Of a DNA stretch of 64,000 nt, positions 1 through 7,054 are shown piece by piece. Under the pieces are notes generated by a model that was not told the DNA's origin, made no database searches, and worked only from the letters and a program-made list of their open reading frames with translations. The stretch is from the NCBI GenBank assembly GCA_963777895.1, contig CAVZSF010000005.1:1054001-1118000 (forward strand), in the 5' to 3' direction. Position 1 is the stretch's first letter, and each line of letters starts with the position of its first letter. Source of the DNA: UBA2241 sp963777895 (GTDB lineage: Bacteria; Actinomycetota; Thermoleophilia; UBA2241). The translations under genes and the position numbers were made by a program.

Positions 1-571
1 GGCGGTCCTCGGCAGCCGCGGCGACGAGGTCGTTGAAGGCGGCGCATGCCCAGCCGGCGAGCTGGTCGAAGTGCGTCAGCATGGACTCCCGCAGGGAGGC
101 GCGGCGGCGCTCCTCGGCGTCCCTGATGTATGCGAGCGCAAGCGGGGCACAGCGCATGAGGCTGCCGTTGCCCGCGACGGGATGACCCAGGATCTCGTAG
201 GCGCGCCGCGATGCGAGGTCCCAGGGCGTCCCCGCCTTATAGCTCAGCATCACGGCGCGCACCGTGAGGCTGACGTCCTTGGGCCGCCCGTCGAACCACG
301 CCAGGTAGCGCGCCATGACGTCCTCGGGCTCGTGACGCCCGAGCTCGCCGACGCTCTCCGCCAGGGCGAGCATCATGTCGGTCGCGTCCGTCGTCTCACC
401 GGGGGCGACGTTGTGACAGCCCCCGCCGACCATCTCGTTGAGGTAGCCATAGCGCTCGACGATCTGGTCGGCGGTGAGGAACTCGGCGGGCGCGCCCAGG
501 GCGTCGCCGACGGCGACGCCGAGCAGCGCGCCCCGGAAGCGGTCGCGCAGGTCGATGCCCTCGTGCTTCAT
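1..571 (-). CDS. ADP-ribosylglycohydrolase family protein (partial, C-terminus off the left edge)
   Basis: The protein starts at 571 with MKHEGIDLRDRFRGALLG and runs off the window after about 190 residues. Family hallmarks are the N-terminal GALLGVAVGDALGAPAEF block and the later GNGSLMRCAPLAL block, both typical of DraG/ARH-type hydrolases that remove ADP-ribose from proteins or small molecules. The first metal-binding motif, normally TDDT, reads T-D-A-T here (Ala63, codon 383-385), so one of the two expected Mg-binding aspartates is missing. It lies 10 bases downstream of the M20 peptidase on the same strand and is probably co-transcribed with it. The family assignment is firm; the substrate is unknown. 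Confidence 0.85.
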   Translation of the reverse strand, partial: MKHEGIDLRDRFRGALLGVAVGDALGAPAEFLTADQIVERYGYLNEMVGGGCHNVAPGETTDATDMMLALAESVGELGRHEPEDVMARYLAWFDGRPKDVSLTVRAVMLSYKAGTPWDLASRRAYEILGHPVAGNGSLMRCAPLALAYIRDAEERRRASLRESMLTHFDQLAGWACAAFNDLVAAAAEDR

Positions 572-581
572 CTCGCCGTCC

Positions 582-1947
582 TCACGCGAGCAGGTCGCGG
601 ACGAGGCGTTCGAAGAAGAGCGCCTGATAGGTGACGTCCTCGACGGAGATGCGCTCGTCCGGCGAGTGGTCGCGGCCGCCCTCCATCGCAGGGTAGCTCT
701 CGGCCGGGAACGGGGCGAAGCCGTAAGCGACGCAGTCGGGGAACGTGTCGCGCACCCAGCGCGAGTCCGTGAAGCTCCCCGAGCACATCGGCGCGAGCTC
801 GGCCTCCGGCACGTCGCGCCGCAGCACGCGTTCGATGCTGTCGCGCAGAGGGCTGGAGGGCGACGACTGGTTCGGCTCGGTCTTGTCGATCCACGCGAAC
901 TCCCAGTCGATGCCGAGGGGATCTGAGGACGGACGCCACCAGCTCCTGTGTCTCCTCCGCCGTCATCTCCGGCGTGATGCGGCAGTCGACAGCGGCCTCC
1001 GCGTGCGTCGGGATGACGTTGACCACCGTTCCGGCCGACAGGATCGTCGGCGTGAAGGTGGCGCCATAGAGCGGCTCCACGAGCGCCGCCAGATCCAAAT
1101 CCAGGGCGCGCAGGTCGCGCGCCGCGACCCGCGCCGTCTGCGGGTCTTTCAGCCGGCTCGCGAGCTCTGCGTCGGGCACCACGGCGTCGATGAAGCGCTC
1201 CGTCGTCGGGGAGACCGCCGCCGGCGGATCGGCGAGACCCAGCGCCAGGACGGCCTTCGCCAGGTCGAGGACGGCGCTGTGTTCCTTCTCGGGTACGGAT
1301 CCGTGCCCGCCGTTGCCCCGCGTGCGGATCTGGAACTGCGCGAAGGCCTTCTCACCGATCGCCAGGAGGAACACCTTGCGCCCGTCGATCGGCAGCCACA
1401 GCCCGCCCATGCCCTCGTTGAGCAGGTAGTCACAGCGGATCACCGCCGGCCGGTGCTCGCACAGCCAGCGCACGCCGCAGTGATCGCCGACCTCCTCGTC
1501 GGCCGTCGCCAGGTACACGAGCTCGCCGGCGAAGTCGGCTCCCGAACGCGCCAGGCGGGCGACGGCGACCGCCTCGGCCGCGACCTGGTTCTTCATGTCG
1601 GTGGCGCCGCAGCCCCAGACGTAGCCGTCCTTCACGACACCGCCGAAGGGCGGCACGCTCCATTCGGCGGCGTCGGCCGGCACGACGTCGGTGTGTCCCA
1701 TGAGGACCAGCCTCGGCCCGGGCCGGGCGCCGGGCAGGCGAGCGGCCAGGTTCTGGCGGTCCGGCAGCTCGCCGAGCAGCTCGGACGCGACGCCGCTGGC
1801 CGCCAGGTAATCCTGGATCAGCTTCGCACAGGCGGTCTCGTGGCCTGGCGGATTGGTGGTGTCGACGCGCAGGAGGGCGGTGAAGAGATCGAGCACCTCA
1901 TGCTCGAGCGCCCCCCATTCCTGGTCGCTCAGCCCGTAGCGTGTCAC
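582..1947 (-). CDS. M20/M25/M40 family zinc peptidase (one frameshift)
   Basis: This is a cytosolic di-zinc amidohydrolase of the ArgE/DapE/dipeptidase group. GHTDVVPAD supplies a metal His and Asp, CGATDMKNQ the bridging Asp, and ADEEVGD the catalytic Glu pair, followed by the GGHGS lid segment and a C-terminal catalytic domain. The start is the GTG at 1947, because an AGGAGGT ribosome site sits 7 bases upstream of it; an upstream in-frame GTG at 1965 would lie on top of that site. The frame breaks near 917-930 at a four-G run. Removing one G joins ASVLRS to LGIDWEFAW and continues to the stop at 582, giving about 455 residues. The exact substrate cannot be read from the sequence. Confidence 0.85.
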
Positions 1948-2090
1948 GGACCGTACCTCCTCCACGGGATGGGCTCGGACTCATGATATCGCCTGAACCC
2001 GAGCCGCAACCCCCGCCTGTACGCGCGACCGTCTGCTCGCATAGGCTTGCGTCAGGCACCGGAGGTGAAGCGGACGGAGGGAGGAGCTCG

Positions 2091-3281
2091 ATGAAGATCG
2101 CCGTCGTGGGAGCGGGCGCCATGGGGCGCTGGGCGGTCAAGGCGCTGGCCGCGAGCGGAGAGGTCGACGAGATCGTGGTCGGCGACTACAACGAGGAACA
2201 GGCGCGCGCGGTGGCGACGACGCACGGCGGCGACAAGGCCCGGTCCGTCGTGGTCGACGCGCGCGACCAGGCGAACGTCGAGCGGGCGATCGCGGGCTGC
2301 GATGCCATGGTCAACGCGACGCAGCACTTCTGGAACATCACGGTGATGCACGCGGCCGCGGCAGCCGGCGTCAACTACACCGACATGGGCGGGCTCTTCC
2401 ACGTGACGAAGCAGCAGGTGGAGCTCGACGAGGAGTTCAAGAAGGCGGGCGTGACGGCGGTCATCGCGATGGGGGGCGCTCCCGGCGTGACCAACATCCT
2501 CGCCCGCTACGGCGCGCTGCAGCTCGACACGGTCGAGGAGGCGCACGCCCTGTGCGGCAACGTCGACGACACCGACTGGAGCCGCTACAAGGGGTGGGTG
2601 GTCCCGTACTCGCTCGAGACGCTCTGCGACGAGTTCAGCGTAGGAGCGCCCGAGTTCATCGACGGGGCCTGGAACATGGACATCATCGGCGGCGAGGGGG
2701 TCGAGGACATCGACTTCGGCGAGCCCGCCGGCGAGCTCGAGGCGCACTTCACCATCCACTCCGAACCCTTCACCTTCTGGCACACCTGGAAGGACCAGGG
2801 CCTGAAGGCGGCGACGTTCAAGCTTTCGCTGCCGTGGGATTTCACCGAGCAGATGCGCTTCCTCAACCGCATCGGCCTGACGCGCACCGACGAGGTCGAC
2901 ATCAAAGGCTGCAAGGTGCGGCCGCGGGACGTGCTGCTCAAGGTCGTCAGCGAGATCCCCAAGCCCGTCGACGTGGTGCTCGACGACGTCGACTACCTGC
3001 TCGGCGTGGTGCGGGGCATGAAGGACGGGCGCCGGCTGGAGTGGCGCGTCCGCGCCACGGTGCCGGCGCACAAGGAGTACGGCGCCGGGGGCGGCGACAT
3101 CGACACGGGCATCCCGCCGGCGATCGTGGCGCGCATGCTGGCCAAGGGCGAGATCGCCGGGCCCGGCGTGTTCGTGCCCGAGCAGATCGTGCCGTGCGAG
3201 GCGTTCTTCGCCGAGTTCGCCAAGTGGGGCGCCACCATCGACGCCGAGATGCGCGAGATCCTGGCGGTGCCCGCGGACTGA
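2091..3281 (+). CDS. saccharopine dehydrogenase family NAD(P)-dependent oxidoreductase
   Basis: A 396-residue protein with an N-terminal Rossmann fold (MKIAVVGAGAMGRWAVKAL, dinucleotide-binding GxGxxG) and the fold layout of saccharopine or lysine-6 dehydrogenases, including NATQHFWN and GGAPGVTN in the region that contacts cofactor and substrate. Members act on amino-acid imines in lysine metabolism or related pathways. The ATG at 2091 has a strong GGAGGGAGGAG site just upstream; in-frame sequence further upstream is not needed. It is transcribed divergently from the M20 peptidase and ends at a strong hairpin terminator. Whether the substrate is saccharopine, lysine or something else is unresolved. 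Confidence 0.85.
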   Translation: MKIAVVGAGAMGRWAVKALAASGEVDEIVVGDYNEEQARAVATTHGGDKARSVVVDARDQANVERAIAGCDAMVNATQHFWNITVMHAAAAAGVNYTDMGGLFHVTKQQVELDEEFKKAGVTAVIAMGGAPGVTNILARYGALQLDTVEEAHALCGNVDDTDWSRYKGWVVPYSLETLCDEFSVGAPEFIDGAWNMDIIGGEGVEDIDFGEPAGELEAHFTIHSEPFTFWHTWKDQGLKAATFKLSLPWDFTEQMRFLNRIGLTRTDEVDIKGCKVRPRDVLLKVVSEIPKPVDVVLDDVDYLLGVVRGMKDGRRLEWRVRATVPAHKEYGAGGGDIDTGIPPAIVARMLAKGEIAGPGVFVPEQIVPCEAFFAEFAKWGATIDAEMREILAVPAD

Positions 3282-3301
3282 CGCGGAGTCGGGTGGAGAG
3301 A

Positions 3302-3352
3302 AGCGAGAGCGGGGGGCGCGGCCCGACTGGGCCGCGCCCCCCGCTCGTCGCT
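3302..3352. terminator. bidirectional hairpin terminator
   Basis: A perfect 16-bp GC stem (3309-3324 with 3329-3344) with a GACT loop, extended at the base by AGCGA/TCGCT, sits between two convergent genes. It is the expected place for a shared terminator, although no U-tract follows on either strand. Confidence 0.7.
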
Positions 3353-3367
3353 TCGTCGTCGTGTCGG

Positions 3368-3760
3368 CTACTTGTTCTTGTCGCCGGCCTTCTGCGTCTT
3401 CTCGGGCTTCCCGGCGTCGGACTTCGCCATCGCCGAAACGCCTTGGCCGTGGTTGGTGATCTCCTTGCCGTTGGCCAGCACCTTCGTGCCCACGGCCGAC
3501 TCGTCCTGCGCGATCGCCGACACGGCGGCGCCGTGGTTGTCGGCGGCACCGGCTTCGTCGGCGTCCTCCGGCTCGGCCGCCTCCGCCTCGGGCGACTCCG
3601 ACGGCTCCGCCTCGGGGGTCGCCGTCGTCTCGTCGAGGGCGAGGACGGCGGCGGCATGCCCGGCCGCGTCGCGCACCTGGCCGCGCACCTTGGCCGAGGC
3701 TATGCCGGCGATTGCGAGAGTCAGCACGAGCGCGAGGGCGAAGATCTTCAGGACACGCAT
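3368..3760 (-). CDS. small secreted protein with three HG-x-x-V-x-A repeats
   Basis: About 130 residues. The N-terminus MRVLKIFALALVLTLAIAG followed by IASA-K is a classical signal peptide with an AxA cleavage site. The mature part is acidic and Pro/Glu/Ala rich and carries three related segments: GHAAAVLALDE, NHGAAVSAIAQDE and NHGQGVSAMAKSD. The HG..VS..A motif occurs in many actinobacterial exported proteins of unknown function (family recollection, not a search). The start at 3760 has GGAGGTG upstream; the ATG 12 bases earlier overlaps that site and is less likely. It converges on the preceding gene at a shared terminator. No function is assigned. Confidence 0.7.
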   Translation of the reverse strand: MRVLKIFALALVLTLAIAGIASAKVRGQVRDAAGHAAAVLALDETTATPEAEPSESPEAEAAEPEDADEAGAADNHGAAVSAIAQDESAVGTKVLANGKEITNHGQGVSAMAKSDAGKPEKTQKAGDKNK

Positions 3761-3842
3761 GGGCACCTCCACGGGTGATCGGCGTCACGGTACCCCTCAT
3801 CGGACGCCGCCTCGCACAGGCCGCGCGCGAACCGTCGCCTAG

Positions 3843-3865
3843 CCAGACTACGGAGCCCGGTCTGG
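3843..3865 (-). terminator. possible terminator hairpin downstream of DUF72 gene
   Basis: CCAGAC (3843-3848) pairs with GTCTGG (3860-3865). It lies just past the end of the DUF72 gene on the minus strand. There is no clear U-tract, so the call is tentative. Confidence 0.3.
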
Positions 3866-3872
3866 TGCCGCC

Positions 3873-4853
3873 TCAGTCCAGCAGCGATGCCTGTCCGCCA
3901 GCGTCCTTGGCGCCACCGCCCGGCCCGCCGGCGGCGGGTCCCGGCGGCGGTACGGCCGCGTCGCCCAGGAGCTGCGTCATGCGCCGCGCGTTACGCATGC
4001 CCCAGTCCTCGAAGTTGTTGTTGAAGAGGACGTGGACCGTCCCGGCAGTCTCGGCCAGCTCGAGCACGCGCGGCGCCCACTCCTCGAGCTCCGCGTCCGT
4101 GTACAGGTACCTGAACCTGTCGGACGCGGCCTTCGACTTGGCCTCCCACGTCTCGGCGTTGCGCCCGTGCAGCCGGACCACGGCGAGCCCCCCGGTGGCC
4201 GCCACGAGTGGCGGCGTGCTCGACGGAAAGCCCTGCGGCTCGTCCACCGTGACGTACGAAAGGCCGGCCTCGTCGAGCAGGCGCAGCGTGCTCCTCGCAT
4301 GCTCGCCCTCCATCCAGCCTCCGCCGCGGAACTCGACCGCCAGCGGCGTGCCCGGCAGGCGTGCCGGCAGCTCCTGGATGTAGGCCACGTTCTCGCGGTT
4401 CTTGCGGAACCAGGGCGGGAACTGGAAGAGGAGCGCTCCCAGCCGGCCGGCGGCACGCAAGGGCTGGAGCGCCAGCTGGTGCTCGTCCCACAAACGCTCG
4501 ACCGCCGCGGGATCGAGGTCCTTGCGGTAGACGTTCTGCTTGCCGAGGCAGGCCGGCGAGATGGCGTCGCGCAGCCAGGGCGGCATCCGCTCGACGCGCG
4601 CCGGGTGGCCGGTGAGGAGCGCGAAGGCCTTCACGTTGAAGGTGAAGCCGGGGGCCGTCCGCTCCACCCAGAGGACGCTGTTGCGCTCGGTGGGCGGCGC
4701 GTAGTAGGTGGAATCGACTTCGACGAGGGGGAACTGGCCGGCGTAGTAGCGCAGCCGTTGGGCTGCGCTGGTCACGCCGGCCGGATAGAAGCGTCCGCTG
4801 GCGATCAGGGTCGGGTCCGTCCACGAACAGCTGCCCACGAGGATCCTGCTCAC
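3873..4853 (-). CDS. DUF72 family protein (YecE-like)
   Basis: A 326-residue soluble protein. It has the DUF72 signatures: VGSCSWTDPTL at the N-terminus, FPLVEVDSTYYAPP, FNVKAF, the LLFQFPPWF and AVEFRGGGW strands, and the C-terminal VHVLFNNNFEDWG with conserved asparagines. The family has a TIM-barrel-like fold and no established reaction. The C-terminal 30 residues are a Pro/Gly-rich tail. It starts with ATG at 4853, divergent from the promoter at 4915, and appears to be a single-gene unit. Confidence 0.88.
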   Translation of the reverse strand: MSRILVGSCSWTDPTLIASGRFYPAGVTSAAQRLRYYAGQFPLVEVDSTYYAPPTERNSVLWVERTAPGFTFNVKAFALLTGHPARVERMPPWLRDAISPACLGKQNVYRKDLDPAAVERLWDEHQLALQPLRAAGRLGALLFQFPPWFRKNRENVAYIQELPARLPGTPLAVEFRGGGWMEGEHARSTLRLLDEAGLSYVTVDEPQGFPSSTPPLVAATGGLAVVRLHGRNAETWEAKSKAASDRFRYLYTDAELEEWAPRVLELAETAGTVHVLFNNNFEDWGMRNARRMTQLLGDAAVPPPGPAAGGPGGGAKDAGGQASLLD

Positions 4854-4914
4854 GCGTTCTCCTGCGGCATCACACGGCCTCCTACCCTTCTCCTACGCGT
4901 GTCTTCGTCAACGT

Positions 4915-4943
4915 TGTCCCCGCGCGTCGGGGAGGACTATACT
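4915..4943 (+). promoter_or_regulatory. sigma-70-type promoter for the RNA at 4951-5105
   Basis: TTGTCC at 4915-4920 and TATACT at 4938-4943 are separated by exactly 17 bases. Transcription would start near 4950. No protein gene of normal size follows, only structured sequence and then tRNA-Leu. Confidence 0.6.
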
Positions 4944-4950
4944 CGCCGCA

Positions 4951-5105
4951 AAGTACAGTCGGCGCCACGGTCTGTGCGGACCATGGCCTCCGCTCGAGGA
5001 GGCAATGAAGGGGGCGCCGCCAGTGGGCGGGCTAGCGATGGTGGAGCCCGCCCGCTGTCTGTCTGCTCCCGGGCCCCGTCGGCTTGCGAGAGCGACGCAG
5101 CGGGC
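4951..5105 (+). ncRNA. candidate structured RNA upstream of tRNA-Leu
   Basis: The stretch lies between two strong promoters and folds extensively. CGGCGCC (4960-4966) pairs with GGCGCCG (5013-5019) and encloses two hairpins: GGTC/GACC at 4969-4982 and GCCTCC/GGAGGC at 4986-5003. It is followed by GGGCGGGCT/AGCCCGCCC (5025-5033 with 5045-5053) and GCCCGCTG/CAGCGGGC (5050-5057 with 5098-5105). The last two stems share bases 5050-5053, so they compete. I do not recognise the family: it lacks the SRP RNA, RNase P, tmRNA and T-box signatures I know. A 36-codon frame from the ATG at 5006 exists but its ribosome site is too close. It could also be a leader for the tRNA transcript. Confidence 0.4.
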
Positions 5106-5111
5106 CTCGCG

Positions 5112-5140
5112 TTGACCGTTCTGAGGCCGTTTCCTATACT
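5112..5140 (+). promoter_or_regulatory. promoter of tRNA-Leu
   Basis: TTGACC at 5112-5117 and TATACT at 5135-5140 are separated by 17 bases. The -10 box ends 14 bases before the tRNA 5' end. Confidence 0.75.
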
Positions 5141-5154
5141 CACTGCCTGCCCGT

Positions 5155-5243
5155 GTCGGAATGGCGGAATTGGTAGACGCGCTAGGTTGAGGGCCTAGTG
5201 AGGGCATAACCTCATGGGGGTTCAAGTCCCCCTTCCGACACCA
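5155..5243 (+). tRNA. tRNA-Leu (anticodon GAG)
   Basis: The acceptor stem GTCGGAA pairs with TTCCGAC, followed by discriminator A and an encoded CCA (5241-5243). The anticodon stem CTAGG/CCTAG encloses the loop TTGAGGG, giving anticodon GAG, which reads CUC and CUU leucine codons. A long variable arm (GAGG/CCTC), typical of tRNA-Leu, precedes the T arm GGGGG-TTCAAGT-CCCCC. Confidence 0.95.
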
Positions 5244-5289
5244 CCTCCCCCTCCTTGACGCCATCAGCCCTTCGTCCTCGCCTCTCGCC

Positions 5290-5721
5290 TCAGACGTTCT
5301 CCCAGAGCGGCAGGCCGGTGACCTCGTCGAAGCCGCGCTTCAGCGGCTCGCCGACCAGCTCCTGGATGAAGAGCTCGCAGGCGAACACGACACAGCCGGC
5401 GGCTACGTGCCCCCCAAGACAGGCGCCGTCGTGGTCGGCGAGCGTCGCGTGCAGGTGGACGGCGGTCGCGTCGTCCCGTCGGGAGACGTTCCCGAGCAGC
5501 GTGACGAGCTCGACCGGGCGGTCGACGGCGAACTCGCCGTACGTCTTCGTCGCTTGGTCGTAGAAGGCCAGACGGGCGTGTTGCAGCGCGCCGATGGCGC
5601 GCACCTCGCCCGTCTCGATGCCGTGCTCGTCGGCCACGGCGGTAACGGCTTCGAGTAGGTCTGAACCGAAGGGCAGGCGGGCGGCGATCCTGCGCCCACG
5701 GGCGAATTCGCGTGACGGCAT
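5290..5721 (-). CDS. PPC/DUF296 domain protein
   Basis: A 143-residue protein formed by one PPC (plants and prokaryotes conserved, DUF296) domain. The conserved core HLHATLADHDG then GGHVAAGC carries the HxH and GGH histidines that bind metal in solved family members, and the acidic FACELFIQEL strand follows. Family members form small trimers and the bacterial ones have no settled role; some are described as DNA-binding. It converges on tRNA-Leu and is probably a single-gene unit. The start at 5721 gives a normal family length. Confidence 0.85.
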   Translation of the reverse strand: MPSREFARGRRIAARLPFGSDLLEAVTAVADEHGIETGEVRAIGALQHARLAFYDQATKTYGEFAVDRPVELVTLLGNVSRRDDATAVHLHATLADHDGACLGGHVAAGCVVFACELFIQELVGEPLKRGFDEVTGLPLWENV

Positions 5722-5841
5722 CCCGTCCTCCTCGCGTCGCTGGCGATGAGCCCAGTCTACCCATGCCGGGCGGTCTGGTTCCGCGCCCGGCGCGCGGGGG
5801 TATGAGGCTCATAGGAGACCACCCGATCGCACGGAGGGACG

Positions 5842-6144
5842 ATGAGCGAGACCCGCAACTTGAGGCACCCGGAGCCCGGCGACGTCGACACCTGGCGGGC
5901 CGCCTTCGACGAGCTCGACCTCAGGATGGAGGCGCTCCGCCAGGCTTTCATGGACGGGGTGCGGTCCTTCAACATGAGCGACGAGATCGTGGAGCGGATC
6001 CACGACCGGTTCGACGACGTCGGCGAGCAGGTACATGCGATGCATTGCACGTATCCCTTCGGGGGATGGCCGGGACAAGAGGATTGCCGCTTCGAGCCGG
6101 CCATACCGTACGAAAGCGAGACGCATGACACAGGGACGGCCTGA
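5842..6144 (+). CDS. hypothetical protein, 100 aa
   Basis: A soluble, acidic, mostly helical 100-residue protein with a GGAGGG site before the ATG. The middle (residues about 15-65) is amphipathic helix; a short C-terminal part contains HCTYPFGGWPGQEDC with two cysteines and a histidine that might bind a metal. I do not recognise a family. It overlaps the start of the STAS/ATPase gene by 20 bases, so the two are translationally linked, and it may belong to the same signalling unit. Confidence 0.7.
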   Translation: MSETRNLRHPEPGDVDTWRAAFDELDLRMEALRQAFMDGVRSFNMSDEIVERIHDRFDDVGEQVHAMHCTYPFGGWPGQEDCRFEPAIPYESETHDTGTA

Positions 6145-6931
6145 GAGCCGGCGCGAAGGCAGCCACGCGACAGACGTCGTCGCCGAGGTCCGCGGTGACG
6201 TCTGCGTCGTGCGCTGCAGCGGCGAAGGCGGAGACGCAGAACTCGCCGGCGACCTGCACGACGCGCTCGTACGATGCCACGCCGCCGGGGCGCATGACGT
6301 GGTGGTCGATCTCGAGCTGCGCCATGCGCTCGGCCGGGCCAGCGTCGGTGTGCTGCAGACCTGCGCCGCCGAGTTCAAGCACGACGGCGGCGAGCTGGTC
6401 GTCGCCTGTGAGGAGCCCGATCTCAAGGCATCGCTGACCGAGGCCGGCCTGGGATCCTCCGAAGCGGAGGCCGGCCCGCAGTTCGACGGCATCGACCTCA
6501 TGCGCCTGCCGGCGACGCCACGCTGGCAGCACGTCTTCTCGTTCCCGGCGGCTCGCCACGAGCTCCCCAATGCGCGCCGTCACGTGGTCGCCCTCGCCGA
6601 GATCTGCGGCCTCGAGGGCGCGCCGCTCTTCGAGCTGACGGTGGCGGTCGGGGAGGCCCTGGCGAACGCCGTCGTGCACGGCTCGCCGCGCGGCGAGCAG
6701 GACGACGTGGAGGTCCACTTCTACTGCTACGAGCGCGCGGTCGGCGTCGAGGTGGCCGATCACGGTCGCGGCCTCGACTCCACCCCGATCCGGGCGCCGG
6801 CCGTCACAGCGAGCGCCGGCAGGGGCATCCACTTCATGCGCGCCCTCACGGACGATCTTCTGCTCAATGCCGACGAGCTCGGCACGAGGGTGCTGCTGCT
6901 CAAGCGCCTGCCGGTGCGCAGCGCCGCCTGA
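6125..6931 (+). CDS. STAS domain fused to RsbW-type ATPase (anti-sigma regulatory protein)
   Basis: A 268-residue cytosolic protein. Residues about 15-115 have a STAS (anti-sigma antagonist) fold and residues about 140-265 a GHKL ATPase of the RsbW/SpoIIAB type. The ATPase boxes are intact: N-box VGEALANAVVHG, G1 VADHGRGLD and G2 AGRGIHFMRAL. The STAS phospho-site, normally DSSG, reads GRAS, so the usual serine position is lost. Partner switching normally uses separate STAS and kinase proteins; here they are one chain, probably giving an intramolecular regulator. The start at 6125 overlaps the upstream gene. A hairpin terminator follows. The target sigma factor is not shown by the context. 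Confidence 0.8.
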   Translation: MTQGRPESRREGSHATDVVAEVRGDVCVVRCSGEGGDAELAGDLHDALVRCHAAGAHDVVVDLELRHALGRASVGVLQTCAAEFKHDGGELVVACEEPDLKASLTEAGLGSSEAEAGPQFDGIDLMRLPATPRWQHVFSFPAARHELPNARRHVVALAEICGLEGAPLFELTVAVGEALANAVVHGSPRGEQDDVEVHFYCYERAVGVEVADHGRGLDSTPIRAPAVTASAGRGIHFMRALTDDLLLNADELGTRVLLLKRLPVRSAA

Positions 6932-6960
6932 AGCCCGGCTTCAGCGGGGTCGGTGCTGGG

Positions 6961-6996
6961 CAGGCGCGGGCCGAGCACCGTTCGGGCCCGCGCCTG
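6961..6996 (+). terminator. hairpin terminator
   Basis: CAGGCGCGGGCC at 6961-6972 pairs with the GGCCCGCGCCTG arm ending at 6996, with an 11-13 base loop. It lies between the STAS/ATPase gene and polA. Confidence 0.6.
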
Positions 6997-7042
6997 AGTC
7001 AGCATCCGCGTGTCCCGGACCGGCCGCCGTCCCCCCGGGCGA

Positions 7043-7048
7043 TACAAT
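7043..7048 (+). promoter_or_regulatory. -10 element of polA (leaderless start)
   Basis: TACAAT lies exactly six bases before the polA ATG, so transcription would begin at or next to the start codon. No ribosome site is present. A clear -35 box is not visible. Confidence 0.5.
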
Positions 7049-7054
7049 GCCTGC

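Noticed and set aside
5006..5116. A 36-codon small protein within the structured RNA
   Set aside because: The AGGAGG site is only two to three bases before the ATG and the bases are already used by strong stems.
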